Below are positions 8,495-20,732 of a stretch of DNA of 64,000 nucleotides, piece by piece. The notes under the pieces are model-generated. The model saw only the letters and a list, made by a program, of their open reading frames with translations, made no database searches and was not told the DNA's origin. The translations under genes and the position numbers were made by a program. Source of the DNA: an uncultured Hoeflea sp. (lineage in GTDB: Bacteria > Pseudomonadota > Alphaproteobacteria > Rhizobiales > Rhizobiaceae). How positions within the stretch are numbered: the first letter of the stretch is position 1; each line of letters opens with the position of its first letter. Where the stretch lies: the NCBI RefSeq assembly GCF_947501405.1, contig NZ_CANMVK010000005.1, positions 124,001 to 188,000 on the forward strand, read 5' to 3'.

Positions 8495-9703
8495 TCAGCC
8501 GTCGCGCGTCGGCATATCGGCATGCCGGGTCAGGCCGGATAGCGCCAGCGCCACGGCGATCAGCAGCGGCAGGGCCAGGAAGATCCGCGCAAAGCCGGTG
8601 TGTTCGGCGATAAAGCCGATGATCGAAGGCGCCACCAGAATACCGGAATAGCCCATGAAGGTGACCACCGAGATCGCCAGCCCCTGGGGCAGGCCGGGCA
8701 GGTTGCCGGCGGCTGAGAAGGCGATGGGCACCGTGTTGGCCAGCCCCAGGCCGGTCAGGGCGAAGCCGATGACGGCCCAGCTCGACGTCGGCGCCAGACC
8801 GGCTATGGTCATGCCGAGGATCGCCAGAACCGAGGAGACGCGGAAGGTGCGCACCGCGCCGAAACGGTCGCGCACCAGGTCGCCCAAAAACCGCATCAGC
8901 GCCATGGCCGCCGAAAAGGCGCCAAAGGCCAGGCCGGACATTGCTGCGCTGGCGCCAAGCTCCTGGCGCAAATAGAGGGCGCCCCAATCGAGAATTGCGC
9001 CTTCGGGCGTCATCATGAACAGGCAGATGATGCCGGTCAGCCACACTGTGGCGCCGGCTGCCAGAAGGCCCTTTCGGGGTGCGGCGCCGTCGTGCTCCGG
9101 TCCCGGCCGGTTGGTGGCGGCAGCAGGCGGATCGGCGAGTATGCGCGGCCAGGCCAAGCCGATCGCCAGGGCAGTGATGAGGGTGGCGATGATTGAGTGG
9201 GCTGGTACACCGGGCCCGGAAATCAGCAGACCACCCAACCCAGCACCGATAACTCCGCCCAGGCTCCAGAAACCGTGGCAGGACGACATGATCGCCCGGC
9301 GTTCGTGGCGCTCGACCTCGACAGCATTGGCGTTCATCGCCACATCCATGCCGCCAATCAGACCGCCGAGCGTGAAAAGTGCAAGGGCTGCGCTCCAGAC
9401 TGAAGGCGCGAAGGTAACCAACAACAGGCTTGGCGCCGCCATCGCCGCCAACGCACGTACCACCGGCTGCGAACCACGATGGGCGATTGCCACGCCAACC
9501 AGCGCCATGGCGCACAGCGAACCGACTCCGAAGAAGACGATCATCAGGCCCAGATCACTCTCGTCGAGATTGAGCCGGGCTGCGAATTCAGGGATTTTCG
9601 GAGCCCAGCTTCCAATGAGAAAGCCGTTGGCGAGGAACATCAGCGATACGGCCAGACGGGGTCCGGTCAGCAAAGGCGGAGCCGCAGCGGGCGAATCAGT
9701 CAA
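8495..9703 (-). CDS. MFS transporter, YbjJ-like
   Basis: This is a 12-segment major facilitator of about 402 residues. The first helix holds 'SLMFLANGFLIGSWAPKIPE' and the region after helix 2 has the MFS signature loop ('VAIAHRGSQPV'). 'WGALYLRQELG' and 'GFALTGLGLANTVPIAFSAAG' match the YbjJ/FucP-like group. I prefer the TTG at 9703, which has GAGG eight bases before it; the open frame extends to a GTG at 9769 with no clear ribosome site. The substrate is unknown. It is convergent with hyi, 28 bp apart. Confidence 0.8.
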   Translation of the reverse strand: MTDSPAAAPPLLTGPRLAVSLMFLANGFLIGSWAPKIPEFAARLNLDESDLGLMIVFFGVGSLCAMALVGVAIAHRGSQPVVRALAAMAAPSLLLVTFAPSVWSAALALFTLGGLIGGMDVAMNANAVEVERHERRAIMSSCHGFWSLGGVIGAGLGGLLISGPGVPAHSIIATLITALAIGLAWPRILADPPAAATNRPGPEHDGAAPRKGLLAAGATVWLTGIICLFMMTPEGAILDWGALYLRQELGASAAMSGLAFGAFSAAMALMRFLGDLVRDRFGAVRTFRVSSVLAILGMTIAGLAPTSSWAVIGFALTGLGLANTVPIAFSAAGNLPGLPQGLAISVVTFMGYSGILVAPSIIGFIAEHTGFARIFLALPLLIAVALALSGLTRHADMPTRDG

Positions 9704-9933
9704 GGCGGCGTCCTCGTTAAATCGTTTGAAGCCTGCATACCGAGTTTGAGCACCCAGGTAAATCACCACTGGCTCCGGTCCGATCCCGGGCGCGCCGATG
9801 TGACATATTGGCTATTTTGCCCGGAGCGGCAGAAAAAGATGCCGCCGGGCCGATCAACGTGATAAGCCCCGCGCAGGCAGTTTGTGCGATCACTTTTTTC
9901 AATCGGCTGCAATAAAAATTCGGGAGACAGTGA

Positions 9934-10950
9934 ATGGCGACAGGATCAGCGCGCGACTGGGTACAGCGGTTGAAACCCTACAGGCAACCCAGCGACCGGC
10001 GCAGCGCGTTCGAAACGGTCCTCACGCTCGGTTTGCTGGTGGGCTTTTGGGCATTGATGTGGGTGGCGCTGTCTTACAGCATCATTTTGACATTGCTGTT
10101 GTCGGTTCCTGCAGCCTTGATGATGGTGCGACTGTTCATCATCCAGCATGATTGCGGCCATGGCTCGATGTTCTCGACCGCGAAATGGAACGACCGGATC
10201 GGCCGCGCGCTCGGTGTTCTGACGCTGACGCCCTACGACTACTGGCGTCGCTCGCACGCCCTGCATCACGCAAGCTCGGGCAATCTTGATCGCCGCGGCG
10301 TTGGCGACATCGATACGCTGACCGTCCGGGAATATCTGGCGCTGTCGCGTTTCGGGCGCCTGAAATACCGGCTCTACCGGCATCCGCTGGTGATGTTCGG
10401 TCTTGGGCCGGCCTTCATTTTCATGCTTGAACACCGGCTGCCGGTATCCGCACTCAAGGATGGTACGATCGGCTGGACCGGTGTCATGGTCACCAATCTG
10501 GCGATCGCCGGGATGTGGGTTGCATTGGGTATGCTGGTCGGTTTCAAAGCCTTCCTGATTATCCATTTGCCGATCATGCTGATCGGCGCGTCGATCGGCG
10601 TTTGGATGTTTTACGTCCAGCACCAGTTCAATCCGACCGAATGGGATCACAATCCCGACTGGCAGCGCGAACATGCGGCGCTGCACGGCAGCTCGTTTTA
10701 CGATCTGCCGCGGCCTTTGATGTGGGTGACGGGCAATATCGGCATTCATCATGTCCATCATCTGTCCAGCCGGATTCCATTTTACCGGTTGCCGCAGGTG
10801 CTCAAGGATTTTCCGGAGCTGGCGCAGATCGGACGGCTTACACTGTGGCAGAGCTTCCGGTGCGTGCCGCTGGCGCTGTGGGACGAAGACCGTCGGCGGC
10901 TGGTGCCGTTCCGGGCATTGCGCGGCCAGATGGCAGGCGCCGTCGCCTGA
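9934..10950 (+). CDS. Fatty acid desaturase, membrane di-iron type
   Basis: The 338-residue integral membrane protein has the three histidine boxes of the acyl-lipid desaturase/hydroxylase family: HDCGH (72-76), HALHH (108-112) and HHVHH (272-276). Hydrophobic pairs lie at about 30-70 and 180-228. This DesA/omega-3 type arrangement would introduce a double bond into membrane lipid acyl chains using oxygen and an electron donor encoded elsewhere. GGGAGA precedes the ATG. A cold-shock gene follows 250 bp downstream on the same strand, which fits a role in low-temperature membrane fluidity, though I see no shared promoter. Beta-carotene hydroxylase-like activity is a less likely alternative. Confidence 0.88.
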   Translation: MATGSARDWVQRLKPYRQPSDRRSAFETVLTLGLLVGFWALMWVALSYSIILTLLLSVPAALMMVRLFIIQHDCGHGSMFSTAKWNDRIGRALGVLTLTPYDYWRRSHALHHASSGNLDRRGVGDIDTLTVREYLALSRFGRLKYRLYRHPLVMFGLGPAFIFMLEHRLPVSALKDGTIGWTGVMVTNLAIAGMWVALGMLVGFKAFLIIHLPIMLIGASIGVWMFYVQHQFNPTEWDHNPDWQREHAALHGSSFYDLPRPLMWVTGNIGIHHVHHLSSRIPFYRLPQVLKDFPELAQIGRLTLWQSFRCVPLALWDEDRRRLVPFRALRGQMAGAVA

Positions 10951-11142
10951 GCGGCGCGGACCGAAGACACTATGCGGCGGGCAATCGCGGCGGGAGCGAC
11001 GAGTTGCGCTTTCGCTTGTGCGGGGTGTGGAAAGCGTGTATGTCTTCACCATCGATTTTGACCGGACGACTTGGTCGCGGGCCGCTTGATGCGGGCACAC
11101 GCTCAACACTTCACTTAAACTCGATGACGAACGCCTGCGCCG

Positions 11143-11160
11143 AGCGCTTTAAAGAGCGCT
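11143..11160 (+). promoter_or_regulatory. Stem-loop in the leader of the cold-shock gene
   Basis: AGCGCT-TTAAAG-AGCGCT forms a 6-bp stem with a 6-base loop, 40 bases before the csp start. Structured leaders of csp mRNAs are often temperature-sensitive; that role here is inference. Confidence 0.35.
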
Positions 11161-11199
11161 TGCGCATGCAACTACATTCATGGACACAAAGGACCTTCC

Positions 11200-11409
11200 A
11201 TGCAAACCGGTACAGTCAAATTCTACAATGATCAAAAGGGCTTCGGCTTTATCGCTCCGGACGACGGCAGCAAGGACGTTTTCGTCCACGCAACCGCTCT
11301 TGAGCGTGCTGGCATGCGCGGCCTGGCCGAAGGCCAGAAAGTGTCGTTCGACACAGCGGAAGACCGCCGCACCGGCAAGACTGCCGTTCAGAACATTCAG
11401 GCTGCCTGA
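11200..11409 (+). CDS. Cold shock domain protein (CspA family)
   Basis: The 69-residue protein is one oligonucleotide-binding fold. RNP1 'KGFGFI' and RNP2 'DVFVH' are both intact near residues 11-31, and the start '[10 protein letters not shown]' is typical. It binds single-stranded RNA and DNA and melts secondary structure; many rhizobial copies are growth-phase rather than cold regulated. AAAGGA precedes the ATG and a strong terminator follows 57 bases after the stop, so it is a single-gene unit with a structured leader. Confidence 0.95.
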   Translation: MQTGTVKFYNDQKGFGFIAPDDGSKDVFVHATALERAGMRGLAEGQKVSFDTAEDRRTGKTAVQNIQAA

Positions 11410-11465
11410 AACGCACCTGAGAGCAGTGGCTGGCTTGGCTGGCCGTTGTGACCCGACAGACTGAC

Positions 11466-11502
11466 AACGCCCGGAAGCGCAAGCTTCCGGGCGTTTTCGT
11501 TT
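11466..11502 (+). terminator. Intrinsic terminator after csp
   Basis: A perfect 13-bp stem (11466-11478 with 11483-11495) is closed by a GCAA tetraloop and followed by TTCGTTTT. It is among the strongest hairpins in the window. Confidence 0.9.
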
Positions 11503-11611
11503 TCAGGGTCAGGGTCTTTGAAACGGTCGTTGCCGCGGTATCAGCGGCTGGCGGGCGGCGTCAATGCGGAGCCCTGGACTCCCGTGCGAGGCAGGGCCGG
11601 GCCGTTGACGC

Positions 11612-11640
11612 AAAAAAACCGGCCCCTAAAGGACCGGTTT
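11612..11640 (-). terminator. Intrinsic terminator after rpmF
   Basis: On the minus strand, AAACCGG(T)CC pairs with GG(G)CCGGTTT, with one G-T pair, and a run of seven T follows. It lies 31 bases past the rpmF stop. Confidence 0.85.
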
Positions 11641-11671
11641 CAAAATGTCGGAAAAAAGTCCGGCCTGCGGA

Positions 11672-11857
11672 TCAGGCGTTTTCCTTGGGAGTCAGCACCT
11701 GGCGGCCGCGATACATGCCGGTCTTAAGGTCGATGTGGTGCGGACGGCGCAGTTCGCCAGAATTCTTGTCCTCGACATAGGTCGGGGCCTTAAGGGCGTC
11801 GGACGCACGGCGCATACCGCGTTTGGACGGGGTGGTTTTTCGCTTCGGAACAGCCAT
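11672..11857 (-). CDS. rpmF: 50S ribosomal protein L32
   Basis: The 61-residue basic protein starts '[17 protein letters not shown]', which is diagnostic of L32, and ends '[11 protein letters not shown]', typical of the alphaproteobacterial form. That form lacks the zinc-binding cysteines. It is a structural protein of the large ribosomal subunit. In many rhizobia rpmF is followed by mtgA and a polyprenyl synthase; here a GST gene lies upstream, between it and mtgA. A terminator follows directly. Confidence 0.97.
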   Translation of the reverse strand: MAVPKRKTTPSKRGMRRASDALKAPTYVEDKNSGELRRPHHIDLKTGMYRGRQVLTPKENA

Positions 11858-12034
11858 GACGGACTCCAGTTCAACATACAGGCATGATCATCGGCCGACC
11901 CACGGGCCGAAACTGACACATGCCGATTTCGGAAATTTGCCGGGCTTATACATGGCATTTTCAGATTTGACCAGCATCGAAGCGCATTTTTTTAGGCAGC
12001 GGACGTACGGGTTGTCAGCCGGTCCGGCGGGACA

Positions 12035-12682
12035 TCAGGCTTCGTCCTGCGCGACGACCCAGGGTTCGGCGCGTCCGGCGGTCTCCCACTCCTGCCAGGC
12101 CGGTAAAGACTGCATCCGCGCCATATAGTCCGCGCAGGCGCCGCTCACCGGAAGAGCATAGACATCCAGCCGGTTGACGACGGGCGCGAACATGGCATCG
12201 GCTATCGAGAAAGCGCCCAGCAGAAACGGGCCTCCGCTGTCCGCAAGGGCGTCTTCCCACAGCGTCTGAACCCGCGTCGCGTCGGCCATCAGCGCGTCGC
12301 TGGCGGCGATGGGGGAGCGCGGCCGGCGCATATTCATGGGGCAGGCCGACCGCAGTGCTCCAAAGGAGGACATCATCTCCGCGCTCATCGCCATGGCCTG
12401 GCTGCGCAGGCGCTGATCGTCGGGCCAGAGGCCGGAGGCGGGATGTTTGCGCGCGACATGATCGAGGATGGCCAGCGATTCCCAGATGGTCTGGCCTTCA
12501 TCGACAAGCACCGGCACCTTGCCGGTGGGCGAGAACTGGTTGAAGGCGGGATTGCCGGCATCCATGTCGAAGGGCACCAGTTGTTCCTCGAAGGCGATGC
12601 CTGTGACGCGCATGCCAATCCACGGGCGGAATGACCAGGATGAGTAGTTCTTGTTACCGATGTAGAGAATTGGGTCGGGCAT
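12035..12682 (-). CDS. Glutathione S-transferase family protein
   Basis: The 215-residue soluble protein has an N-terminal thioredoxin-like domain: 'ILYIGNKNYSSWSFRPW', with the Ser pair in the place of the GST active-site Ser. 'GKVPVLVDEGQTIWESLAILDHV' (key part 'VPVLVDEG...ES') is the glutathione-binding cis-Pro and Glu-Ser motif. The C-terminal half is helical, with 'FSIADAMFAPVVNRL' as the N-capping region. Substrates are unknown; roles in detoxification or oxidative stress are usual. The start ATG at 12682 is the natural family start. No operon partners. Confidence 0.9.
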   Translation of the reverse strand: MPDPILYIGNKNYSSWSFRPWIGMRVTGIAFEEQLVPFDMDAGNPAFNQFSPTGKVPVLVDEGQTIWESLAILDHVARKHPASGLWPDDQRLRSQAMAMSAEMMSSFGALRSACPMNMRRPRSPIAASDALMADATRVQTLWEDALADSGGPFLLGAFSIADAMFAPVVNRLDVYALPVSGACADYMARMQSLPAWQEWETAGRAEPWVVAQDEA

Positions 12683-12767
12683 GAAGCATCAGGCTTTCGC
12701 ATGGAGGATAGTCACGGCATCGTTTCTCGCACGCCGGACAGTGTGCAAAAAGCCAATAATTTTGACC

Positions 12768-13511
12768 TCAATCATAAAGGCATTTGATGTAGGCGCCCGA
12801 TTGCCGGGCGCGGCCCTCAATGATTCCAGCCAGCCGCCGCATGCCTTTGGACGGGTTGGCGGCGTTGCGCTTGTGCGGGTTGGGCAGCGTCACGGCGAGT
12901 AGTGCCGCCTGCCGCGCGGACAACGCCTCGGTCGTAACTCCAAAGTAGGCCTGCGCGGCGGCCTCGACGCCGTAGACGCCCGGCGCCCATTCAGCGATGT
13001 TGAGATAGATCTCCATCAGCCGCCGCTTGGTCCAGACCATGTCCATCCACATGGCCAGGGGAATTTCGAGCGCCTTGCGCAGCACCGAGCGGGTGCGTGG
13101 CAGGAACAGGTTCTTGGCGGTCTGCATGGGGATGGTGCTGGCGCCACGGGTGGCCTCGCCTTCGAGCGCGTCGTCGATCACCTTGTTAAGCTCGTCCCAG
13201 TCGATGCCGGAATGGGCGCAGAACTGCCCGTCTTCCGACATCATGACCGATTGCACCAGCACCGGAGCAATGGCGTCGAATGCCACCCATTGGCGGTCAT
13301 AGGCGCGGCCATTAGCGGTTTCGGCCAGCATCAGGGTGGAGACGGGACGGATCTGCGGCAGGCTGTAGAGCGGGATCAGCAGATAGGGCAGCACCAACGC
13401 AACCAGCAGTATCGCGAACAGCCAGCCGAAAACGCGCCTCAGCCAGGAGCGGCGGGGGCGAGAGCCGTGGCGGTTCGGATCGGCGTTGCGGGCGCGGCTA
13501 GTTCGGGCCAC
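12768..13511 (-). CDS. mtgA: Monofunctional biosynthetic peptidoglycan transglycosylase
   Basis: This 247-residue GT51 enzyme polymerises lipid II into glycan strands. An N-terminal cytoplasmic Arg-rich stretch precedes a single membrane anchor (about 27-47). The catalytic motif '[12 protein letters not shown]' carries Glu93. '[16 protein letters not shown]' (122-137) and '[14 protein letters not shown]' follow in order, and the length matches MtgA, with no transpeptidase domain. The start codon is GTG at 13511 with AGGA eight bases upstream. It is divergent from ispA, 148 bp apart. Both serve undecaprenyl or isoprenoid-linked envelope supply, and the pairing is conserved in rhizobia. Confidence 0.95.
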   Translation of the reverse strand: MARTSRARNADPNRHGSRPRRSWLRRVFGWLFAILLVALVLPYLLIPLYSLPQIRPVSTLMLAETANGRAYDRQWVAFDAIAPVLVQSVMMSEDGQFCAHSGIDWDELNKVIDDALEGEATRGASTIPMQTAKNLFLPRTRSVLRKALEIPLAMWMDMVWTKRRLMEIYLNIAEWAPGVYGVEAAAQAYFGVTTEALSARQAALLAVTLPNPHKRNAANPSKGMRRLAGIIEGRARQSGAYIKCLYD

Positions 13512-13659
13512 CGGGTGGGTCCTGGGTGAGAAAACTGTGGGTGGCGTCGGTCATCGCGGTGTTCTAACGGGGTTGCGCCGGCAAGACCAGAGCGGAATGG
13601 AAGGCGCGGCTGGCGTTCAGGCGTTGCGGCGCGCCCGCCGCTGTGGCAAGGGGTCGGTC

Positions 13660-14577
13660 ATGACCGGGATGAGTTCTCACAATCTGGCCGAACGTATGGA
13701 GTCGGTGGCCGTCGACGTCAGGGCAATGCTCGAAACAGTGCTCGAGCCTGCGGCGCTGGACGGCGAGATCAATCGGCCGGCGCATCTGATGGCGGCAATG
13801 CGGCACGGGGCGCTTAATGGCGGCAAACGGCTGCGGCCGTTTTTGCTGATCGAGACGGCTCGGCTGCTGGGCGCGCCGCAGGAGGCTGCGCTACGGGTGG
13901 CGGTGGCGCTCGAATGCATCCATTGCTACTCGCTCATCCATGACGATCTTCCGGCGATGGACGATGACGACCTGCGCCGGGGGCAACCGACCGTGCATGT
14001 GGCCTTTGACGAGGCGACAGCAATTCTCGCCGGCGATGCGCTGCTGACGCTGGCCTTCGACATATTGTCCGCACCGGAGACGCGGCTGCCGCCGCAGACC
14101 AAGCTCGACCTGGTCAATCATTTGGCACGCGCCGCCGGCGCCGGCGGCATGGTGGGCGGGCAGGCGCTGGATCTGCTTGCGGAAACGGCGCCGCCGGATG
14201 AGGCAGGCATTGTGCGCCTTCAGGCAATGAAGACCGGGGCGCTGCTGCGGTACGCCTGTGCGGCAGGGGCGATCACTGCGGGCGCGGACGCCGATGATGT
14301 CGCGCGGATGACCCGTTTTGGTGAAATCGCCGGCCTTGCGTTTCAGCTTGCCGACGATCTTCTTGATGTGACATCGAACGCGGCGGCGATGGGCAAGGCC
14401 ACCGGCAAGGACGCGGCGCGGGGCAAGGGCACGCTTGTTTCGGTCCACGGAATCGAGGCCACGCGGCAACGGCTTGACGGGCTTGTGGAAGAGGCGACGA
14501 CGCTGCTTGAACCTTTCGGGCCGAAGGCGCGGATGCTGACTGATGCGGCACGGTTTGTCGCCCAGCGCGACCGGTAA
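13660..14577 (+). CDS. ispA: Short-chain polyprenyl diphosphate synthase (farnesyl/geranylgeranyl type)
   Basis: The 305-residue product is an all-alpha trans-prenyltransferase. The first Asp-rich motif is DDLPAMD (95-101) and the second is DDLLD (232-236). 'GGKRLRP' near 54-60 binds diphosphate, and 'ECIHCYSLIHDD' sets chain length: the residues before the first motif are small to medium, consistent with C15 product. I chose the ATG at 13660, which follows AAGGGG; the open frame extends upstream into mtgA on the other strand. It condenses IPP with allylic diphosphates for quinone and undecaprenyl synthesis. ispG of the same pathway lies 3 kb downstream. Confidence 0.9.
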   Translation: MTGMSSHNLAERMESVAVDVRAMLETVLEPAALDGEINRPAHLMAAMRHGALNGGKRLRPFLLIETARLLGAPQEAALRVAVALECIHCYSLIHDDLPAMDDDDLRRGQPTVHVAFDEATAILAGDALLTLAFDILSAPETRLPPQTKLDLVNHLARAAGAGGMVGGQALDLLAETAPPDEAGIVRLQAMKTGALLRYACAAGAITAGADADDVARMTRFGEIAGLAFQLADDLLDVTSNAAAMGKATGKDAARGKGTLVSVHGIEATRQRLDGLVEEATTLLEPFGPKARMLTDAARFVAQRDR

Positions 14578-14693
14578 CGCCGCCCCGATTTTCCTGCCCG
14601 GCGGCCTCCGTGTTCAGGATTTCGAACCACGCCTTATACGTGTTTGTTAACCAAGTGGCGGCACAATCCGTGAAAACGGACTGCGGCACCACC

Positions 14694-17336
<2,643 letters not shown>

Positions 17337-17338
17337 CC

Positions 17339-17363
17339 TCCGGGCCAGCCAAGCCTGCCCGGA
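17339..17363. terminator. Hairpin between convergent kinase and ispG genes
   Basis: TCCGGGC and GCCCGGA form a perfect 7-bp stem with an 11-base loop, centred in the 37-bp gap. There is no T-run on either side, so termination efficiency is uncertain. Confidence 0.4.
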
Positions 17364-17373
17364 CTAGACAGAC

Positions 17374-18615
17374 CTATGCGTCCTGACCGAAGCGGTTTTC
17401 GATGTAATCGGCAACCATGGCCTGGAAATCCTGGGCAATGTTGGGTCCGCGCAGGGTCGCAGCCTTGTGGCCGTCGATGAACACGGGAGCTGCCGGGGTT
17501 TCGCCGGTTCCGGGAAGGGAAATGCCGATATCGGCGTGTTTGGATTCACCCGGCCCGTTGACGATACATCCCATTACCGCGACCTGAAGGCCTTCGACGC
17601 CGGGATATTTGTCGCGCCAGATCGGCATGTTGCGCCTCAGATCATCCTCGATGGCGCGGGCGAGCTCCTGGAACACGGTGGAAGTGGTGCGGCCGCAGCC
17701 GGGACAGGCGGCGACGACCGGCACGAACTGCCGGAAGCCCATCACCTGCAACAGCTCCTGGGCGACCACGACCTCACGGGTGCGGTCGCCGCCGGGCTCG
17801 GGGGTCAGCGAAACGCGGATGGTGTCGCCAATGCCCGCCTGCAGGACAATGCCCATGGCGGCGGAAGACGCGACGATGCCCTTCGATCCCATGCCGGCTT
17901 CCGTGAGACCCAGATGTAACGCGTGATCGGAGCGGCGGGAGAGCTCGGCATAGACCGCGATCAGGTCCTGCACCTGGCTAACCTTGGCCGACAGGATAAT
18001 GCGGTTGCGCGGCAGGCCGGTCTCTTCGGCCAGGGCGGCCGAGAGCAGCGCGGACTGGATGATTGCCTCGCGGGTCACGTCGCGGGCGCTCAGAGGTGCA
18101 CCCTTTTCGTGGTTCTCGTCCATCAGCCGGGTGAGCAGTGCCTGGTCGAGCGAACCCCAGTTGACGCCGATGCGCACGGGCTTGTCATGACGGATCGCCA
18201 TTTCGATGATCTCGATGAACTGGCGGTCTTTCTTGTCCTTGAAACCGACATTGCCCGGATTGATGCGGTATTTGGCCAGCGCCTCGGCGCAGGCCGGGTG
18301 ATCGGCGAGCAGCTTGTGGCCGATATAGTGAAAATCACCGACCAGTGGCACGTCGATACCGAGCCGTTCAAGCCGTTCCCGGATCTTCGGTACGGCGGCC
18401 GCGCTTTCGTCGCGGTCGACCGTGATGCGGACAATTTCCGAGCCGGCCCGGTGCAGCGCTGCGACCTGGGCCACGGTGGCGTCGACATCGGCGGTGTCGG
18501 TGTTGGTCATCGACTGCACCACGACCGGCGCGCCACCGCCGACGATAACCCCGCCGACATCGACGGCGATGCTGGCGCGGCGGGCTTGCGGGTCAACGAA
18601 GGGGGATGTGGTCAT
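17374..18615 (-). CDS. ispG: 4-hydroxy-3-methylbut-2-enyl diphosphate synthase
   Basis: The 413-residue enzyme makes HMBPP from methylerythritol cyclodiphosphate in the MEP isoprenoid pathway. The TIM-barrel N-terminal part includes '[22 protein letters not shown]' (key 'VQSMTNT'), and 'INPGNVG' follows. The C-terminal [4Fe-4S] domain carries the three ligands in 'CPGCGRT' and 'GCIVNGPGE'. I chose the ATG at 18615, preceded by GAGG, which gives the usual family N-terminus; an ATG at 18648 adds eleven unlike residues. It is transcribed alone, but ispA nearby supplies the next steps. Confidence 0.97.
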   Translation of the reverse strand: MTTSPFVDPQARRASIAVDVGGVIVGGGAPVVVQSMTNTDTADVDATVAQVAALHRAGSEIVRITVDRDESAAAVPKIRERLERLGIDVPLVGDFHYIGHKLLADHPACAEALAKYRINPGNVGFKDKKDRQFIEIIEMAIRHDKPVRIGVNWGSLDQALLTRLMDENHEKGAPLSARDVTREAIIQSALLSAALAEETGLPRNRIILSAKVSQVQDLIAVYAELSRRSDHALHLGLTEAGMGSKGIVASSAAMGIVLQAGIGDTIRVSLTPEPGGDRTREVVVAQELLQVMGFRQFVPVVAACPGCGRTTSTVFQELARAIEDDLRRNMPIWRDKYPGVEGLQVAVMGCIVNGPGESKHADIGISLPGTGETPAAPVFIDGHKAATLRGPNIAQDFQAMVADYIENRFGQDA

Positions 18616-18780
18616 GAAAGCCTCGGATTGGTCGCCACGGTGCGCCACACGCGCCGCGGCACATTGCCGACCGTTGCGGGGCGCCTGCCTGGTGACGCCC
18701 GGCCGCAGCGGCCGCCCCGTGATGCTCTATAGCCAGATACCGGCAATTGGAAGACGCATGATGCCGCAGATCCATGCTGA

Positions 18781-19239
18781 TCAGTGTGCGGATGCCTCGG
18801 GGTTTAGCCGCCAGACCGCGCGGTTGAGCATGGCGGCTGTGGCCACCCAAAGCGCATAGGGGATAAACAGCAGCGCGGCCGTGGCCGAGATTGCACTGGC
18901 AGCGGCGATATAGGCGACAATGGTGACCAGCAGCATGCAGACATCGACCAGAGCCAGATCCATGCGCTTCAAACCGAAAAACAGCCAGGACCAGGCGGCG
19001 TTGAAGATGAACTGCAGCAGCCACAGGCCCATGGCGAGGCTGATGCCGGCTGCGGTCCAGACCAGCCAACCCGAAATGCCGATGGCAATGTAGAGCAGGC
19101 TCCAGATTAAGGGGAAGGCCCAGTTGGGTGGAGTCCAGTCGGGACGTTTGAGCGTTTCGTACCATGGACCCGGCTTGAACAGGGCGCCGCTGGCGGCAGC
19201 GGCCAGCACGAGCAAAACGATGAGGATGGCGGCGGACAA
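18781..19239 (-). CDS. tspO: TspO/MBR family tryptophan-rich sensory protein
   Basis: The 152-residue membrane protein has five predicted helices and the Trp-rich signature 'GPWYETLKRPDWTPPNW', followed by 'PLIWSLLYIAIGISGWLVW'. Bacterial TspO binds and degrades porphyrins and in Rhodobacter modulates oxygen-dependent photosystem gene expression; in Sinorhizobium it relates to nutrient stress. No tetrapyrrole genes lie beside it. It is divergent from the DUF2189 gene, across 267 bp that carry no obvious operator. Confidence 0.92.
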   Translation of the reverse strand: MSAAILIVLLVLAAAASGALFKPGPWYETLKRPDWTPPNWAFPLIWSLLYIAIGISGWLVWTAAGISLAMGLWLLQFIFNAAWSWLFFGLKRMDLALVDVCMLLVTIVAYIAAASAISATAALLFIPYALWVATAAMLNRAVWRLNPEASAH

Positions 19240-19506
19240 TTAGGGTTCTCCCGAAACGGGCAGGGGTGACAACAGGCCGGCTGTGTCAGGCGGCCCTGTC
19301 TTTGACAACAAATAGGGCTGGCAGGCTGTTTCGCCAGATCGCGCAGCAACCAGAGGCCTGAAATCACTGGGCGGGTGCAATCGGCGCAGAAAACACGCCC
19401 GCGGCGGGTATCAGCATTGCGATTGCGAACAATCAGTCGCATGATGGACAGATAGCGAGTCCTGCATGGGAGGCAGTGGATCCGCATCACGTCACGGGAG
19501 GATGAG

Positions 19507-20304
19507 ATGATCAACAACAGCACGGGAACGGCCAGTCACGGGCCGGTCGGCGCGCCGCAGATCCGGGCGGTGTCCTTTGAGGACGTGAAAGCCAGCCTTG
19601 CAGCGGGCTGGGCGGATTTCCGGGCGCAGCCGGGCTTCGGTCTGTTTTTCGGCGCCATCTACATGATTGGCGGGCTGTTGATCCTGGCGTTTTTAACCCG
19701 GATCGGTTCGCCATGGATGATCATTCCGCTGGCGATCGGCTTTCCTCTGCTTGGGCCATTTGTGGCCGTTGGCCTCTATGAGGTCAGCCGCCGCCGCCAG
19801 GCCGGCGAACCGGTGACCCGCAAGGGTGTGCTGGCGCAGGTGTTCCGTCAGCGCGAGCGGCAATTCGGATGGATGGCCTTTGTGGTGATGTTCGTCTTCT
19901 GGATCTGGATTTATCAGGTGCGGCTGCTGCTGGCGTTGTTTTTGGGCTTCAAGTCGTTTTCGAGCTGGGACGCATTTGTGCAGGTGGTGCTGTCGACGCC
20001 GGAGGGCTGGGGTTTTCTGGGCGTCGGCACGGTGGTCGGCGCGTTTCTCGCCACCGTCCTGTTTTCGACCACAGTGATGGCGCTGCCGATGCTGGCCGAG
20101 CGCGAAGTGGATTTCGTCACGGCGATGATCACCAGCATCTCCACGGTGGTGAAAAACCCGGTTCCGATGCTCGGCTTTGGTTTCATTGTCGGCCTGACGA
20201 CACTGATCGCGCTGCTGCCGGCCTTCGCCGGGCTGCTTATCGCGCTGCCGGTGTTGGGGCATGCCACCTGGCATCTGTATCAGCGGGCTTCGTCCGAGCC
20301 GTAG
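19507..20304 (+). CDS. DUF2189 membrane protein
   Basis: The 265-residue protein has about six hydrophobic segments and the family hallmark near the N-terminus: 'VSFEDVKASLAAGWADFRAQP' (key 'AGWADFRAQP') followed by 'GLFFGAIYMIGGLL'. DUF2189 proteins are annotated as cytochrome-oxidase-subunit-I-like, but the haem-ligand histidines of oxidase are absent here, so an oxidase role is unlikely. GGAGG lies just before the ATG. It is convergent with the ArsR gene, six bases apart. The function is unknown. Confidence 0.85.
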   Translation: MINNSTGTASHGPVGAPQIRAVSFEDVKASLAAGWADFRAQPGFGLFFGAIYMIGGLLILAFLTRIGSPWMIIPLAIGFPLLGPFVAVGLYEVSRRRQAGEPVTRKGVLAQVFRQRERQFGWMAFVVMFVFWIWIYQVRLLLALFLGFKSFSSWDAFVQVVLSTPEGWGFLGVGTVVGAFLATVLFSTTVMALPMLAEREVDFVTAMITSISTVVKNPVPMLGFGFIVGLTTLIALLPAFAGLLIALPVLGHATWHLYQRASSEP

Positions 20305-20310
20305 GCGAGT

Positions 20311-20640
20311 TCAGCCGCAGGAAATCTGACGGATCAGCGGCTGGCAGAGATCAGGTCTGCCGCCGCAACAATCCTCCAGCAGAAAACCCAGCAGTCCGGT
20401 AATGCCGTCGTGATGGGCATGATAGCGGACGTTGCGGCCCTGGCGCTCGCGCCGCACCAGCCCGGCCTTCAGCAAGATGCCAAGATTGGTCGACATGGTG
20501 TTCTGGCGTACACCCAGACGTTCACCGATCTCGCCCGCAGCCAGCCCTTCGGGTCCGGCAGCGACAAGCAACCGGAACACGGTGAGCCGCGTCTCCTGGC
20601 TGAGCGCGGAAAATGCATCCAGAGCCTTTTGCTGGTCCAT
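20311..20640 (-). CDS. arsR: ArsR family repressor with arsenite-type cysteine site
   Basis: The 109-residue winged-helix dimer has its recognition helix at 'VRQNTMSTNLGILLKAG' (about 44-60). The C-terminus 'DCCGGRPDLC' carries Cys91, Cys92 and Cys99, with Cys108 near the end. This layout resembles the Acidithiobacillus ArsR arsenite site (adjacent Cys pair plus one about six residues on) rather than the classical N-terminal CxC site. As(III) binding would release DNA. No arsenate reductase, ArsB/Acr3 or ArsH gene is nearby, so the targets must be elsewhere. The symbol reflects the family and site, not proven function. Confidence 0.85.
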   Translation of the reverse strand: MDQQKALDAFSALSQETRLTVFRLLVAAGPEGLAAGEIGERLGVRQNTMSTNLGILLKAGLVRRERQGRNVRYHAHHDGITGLLGFLLEDCCGGRPDLCQPLIRQISCG

Positions 20641-20732
20641 CGCCTATGGGTATTGGATGGGCGGGATCGGCGCAAGCCGGAACCGGGCTCGCCGAAGTGT
20701 TCAAACCGGCGCCGGACAGGGCGATCGGCGGC

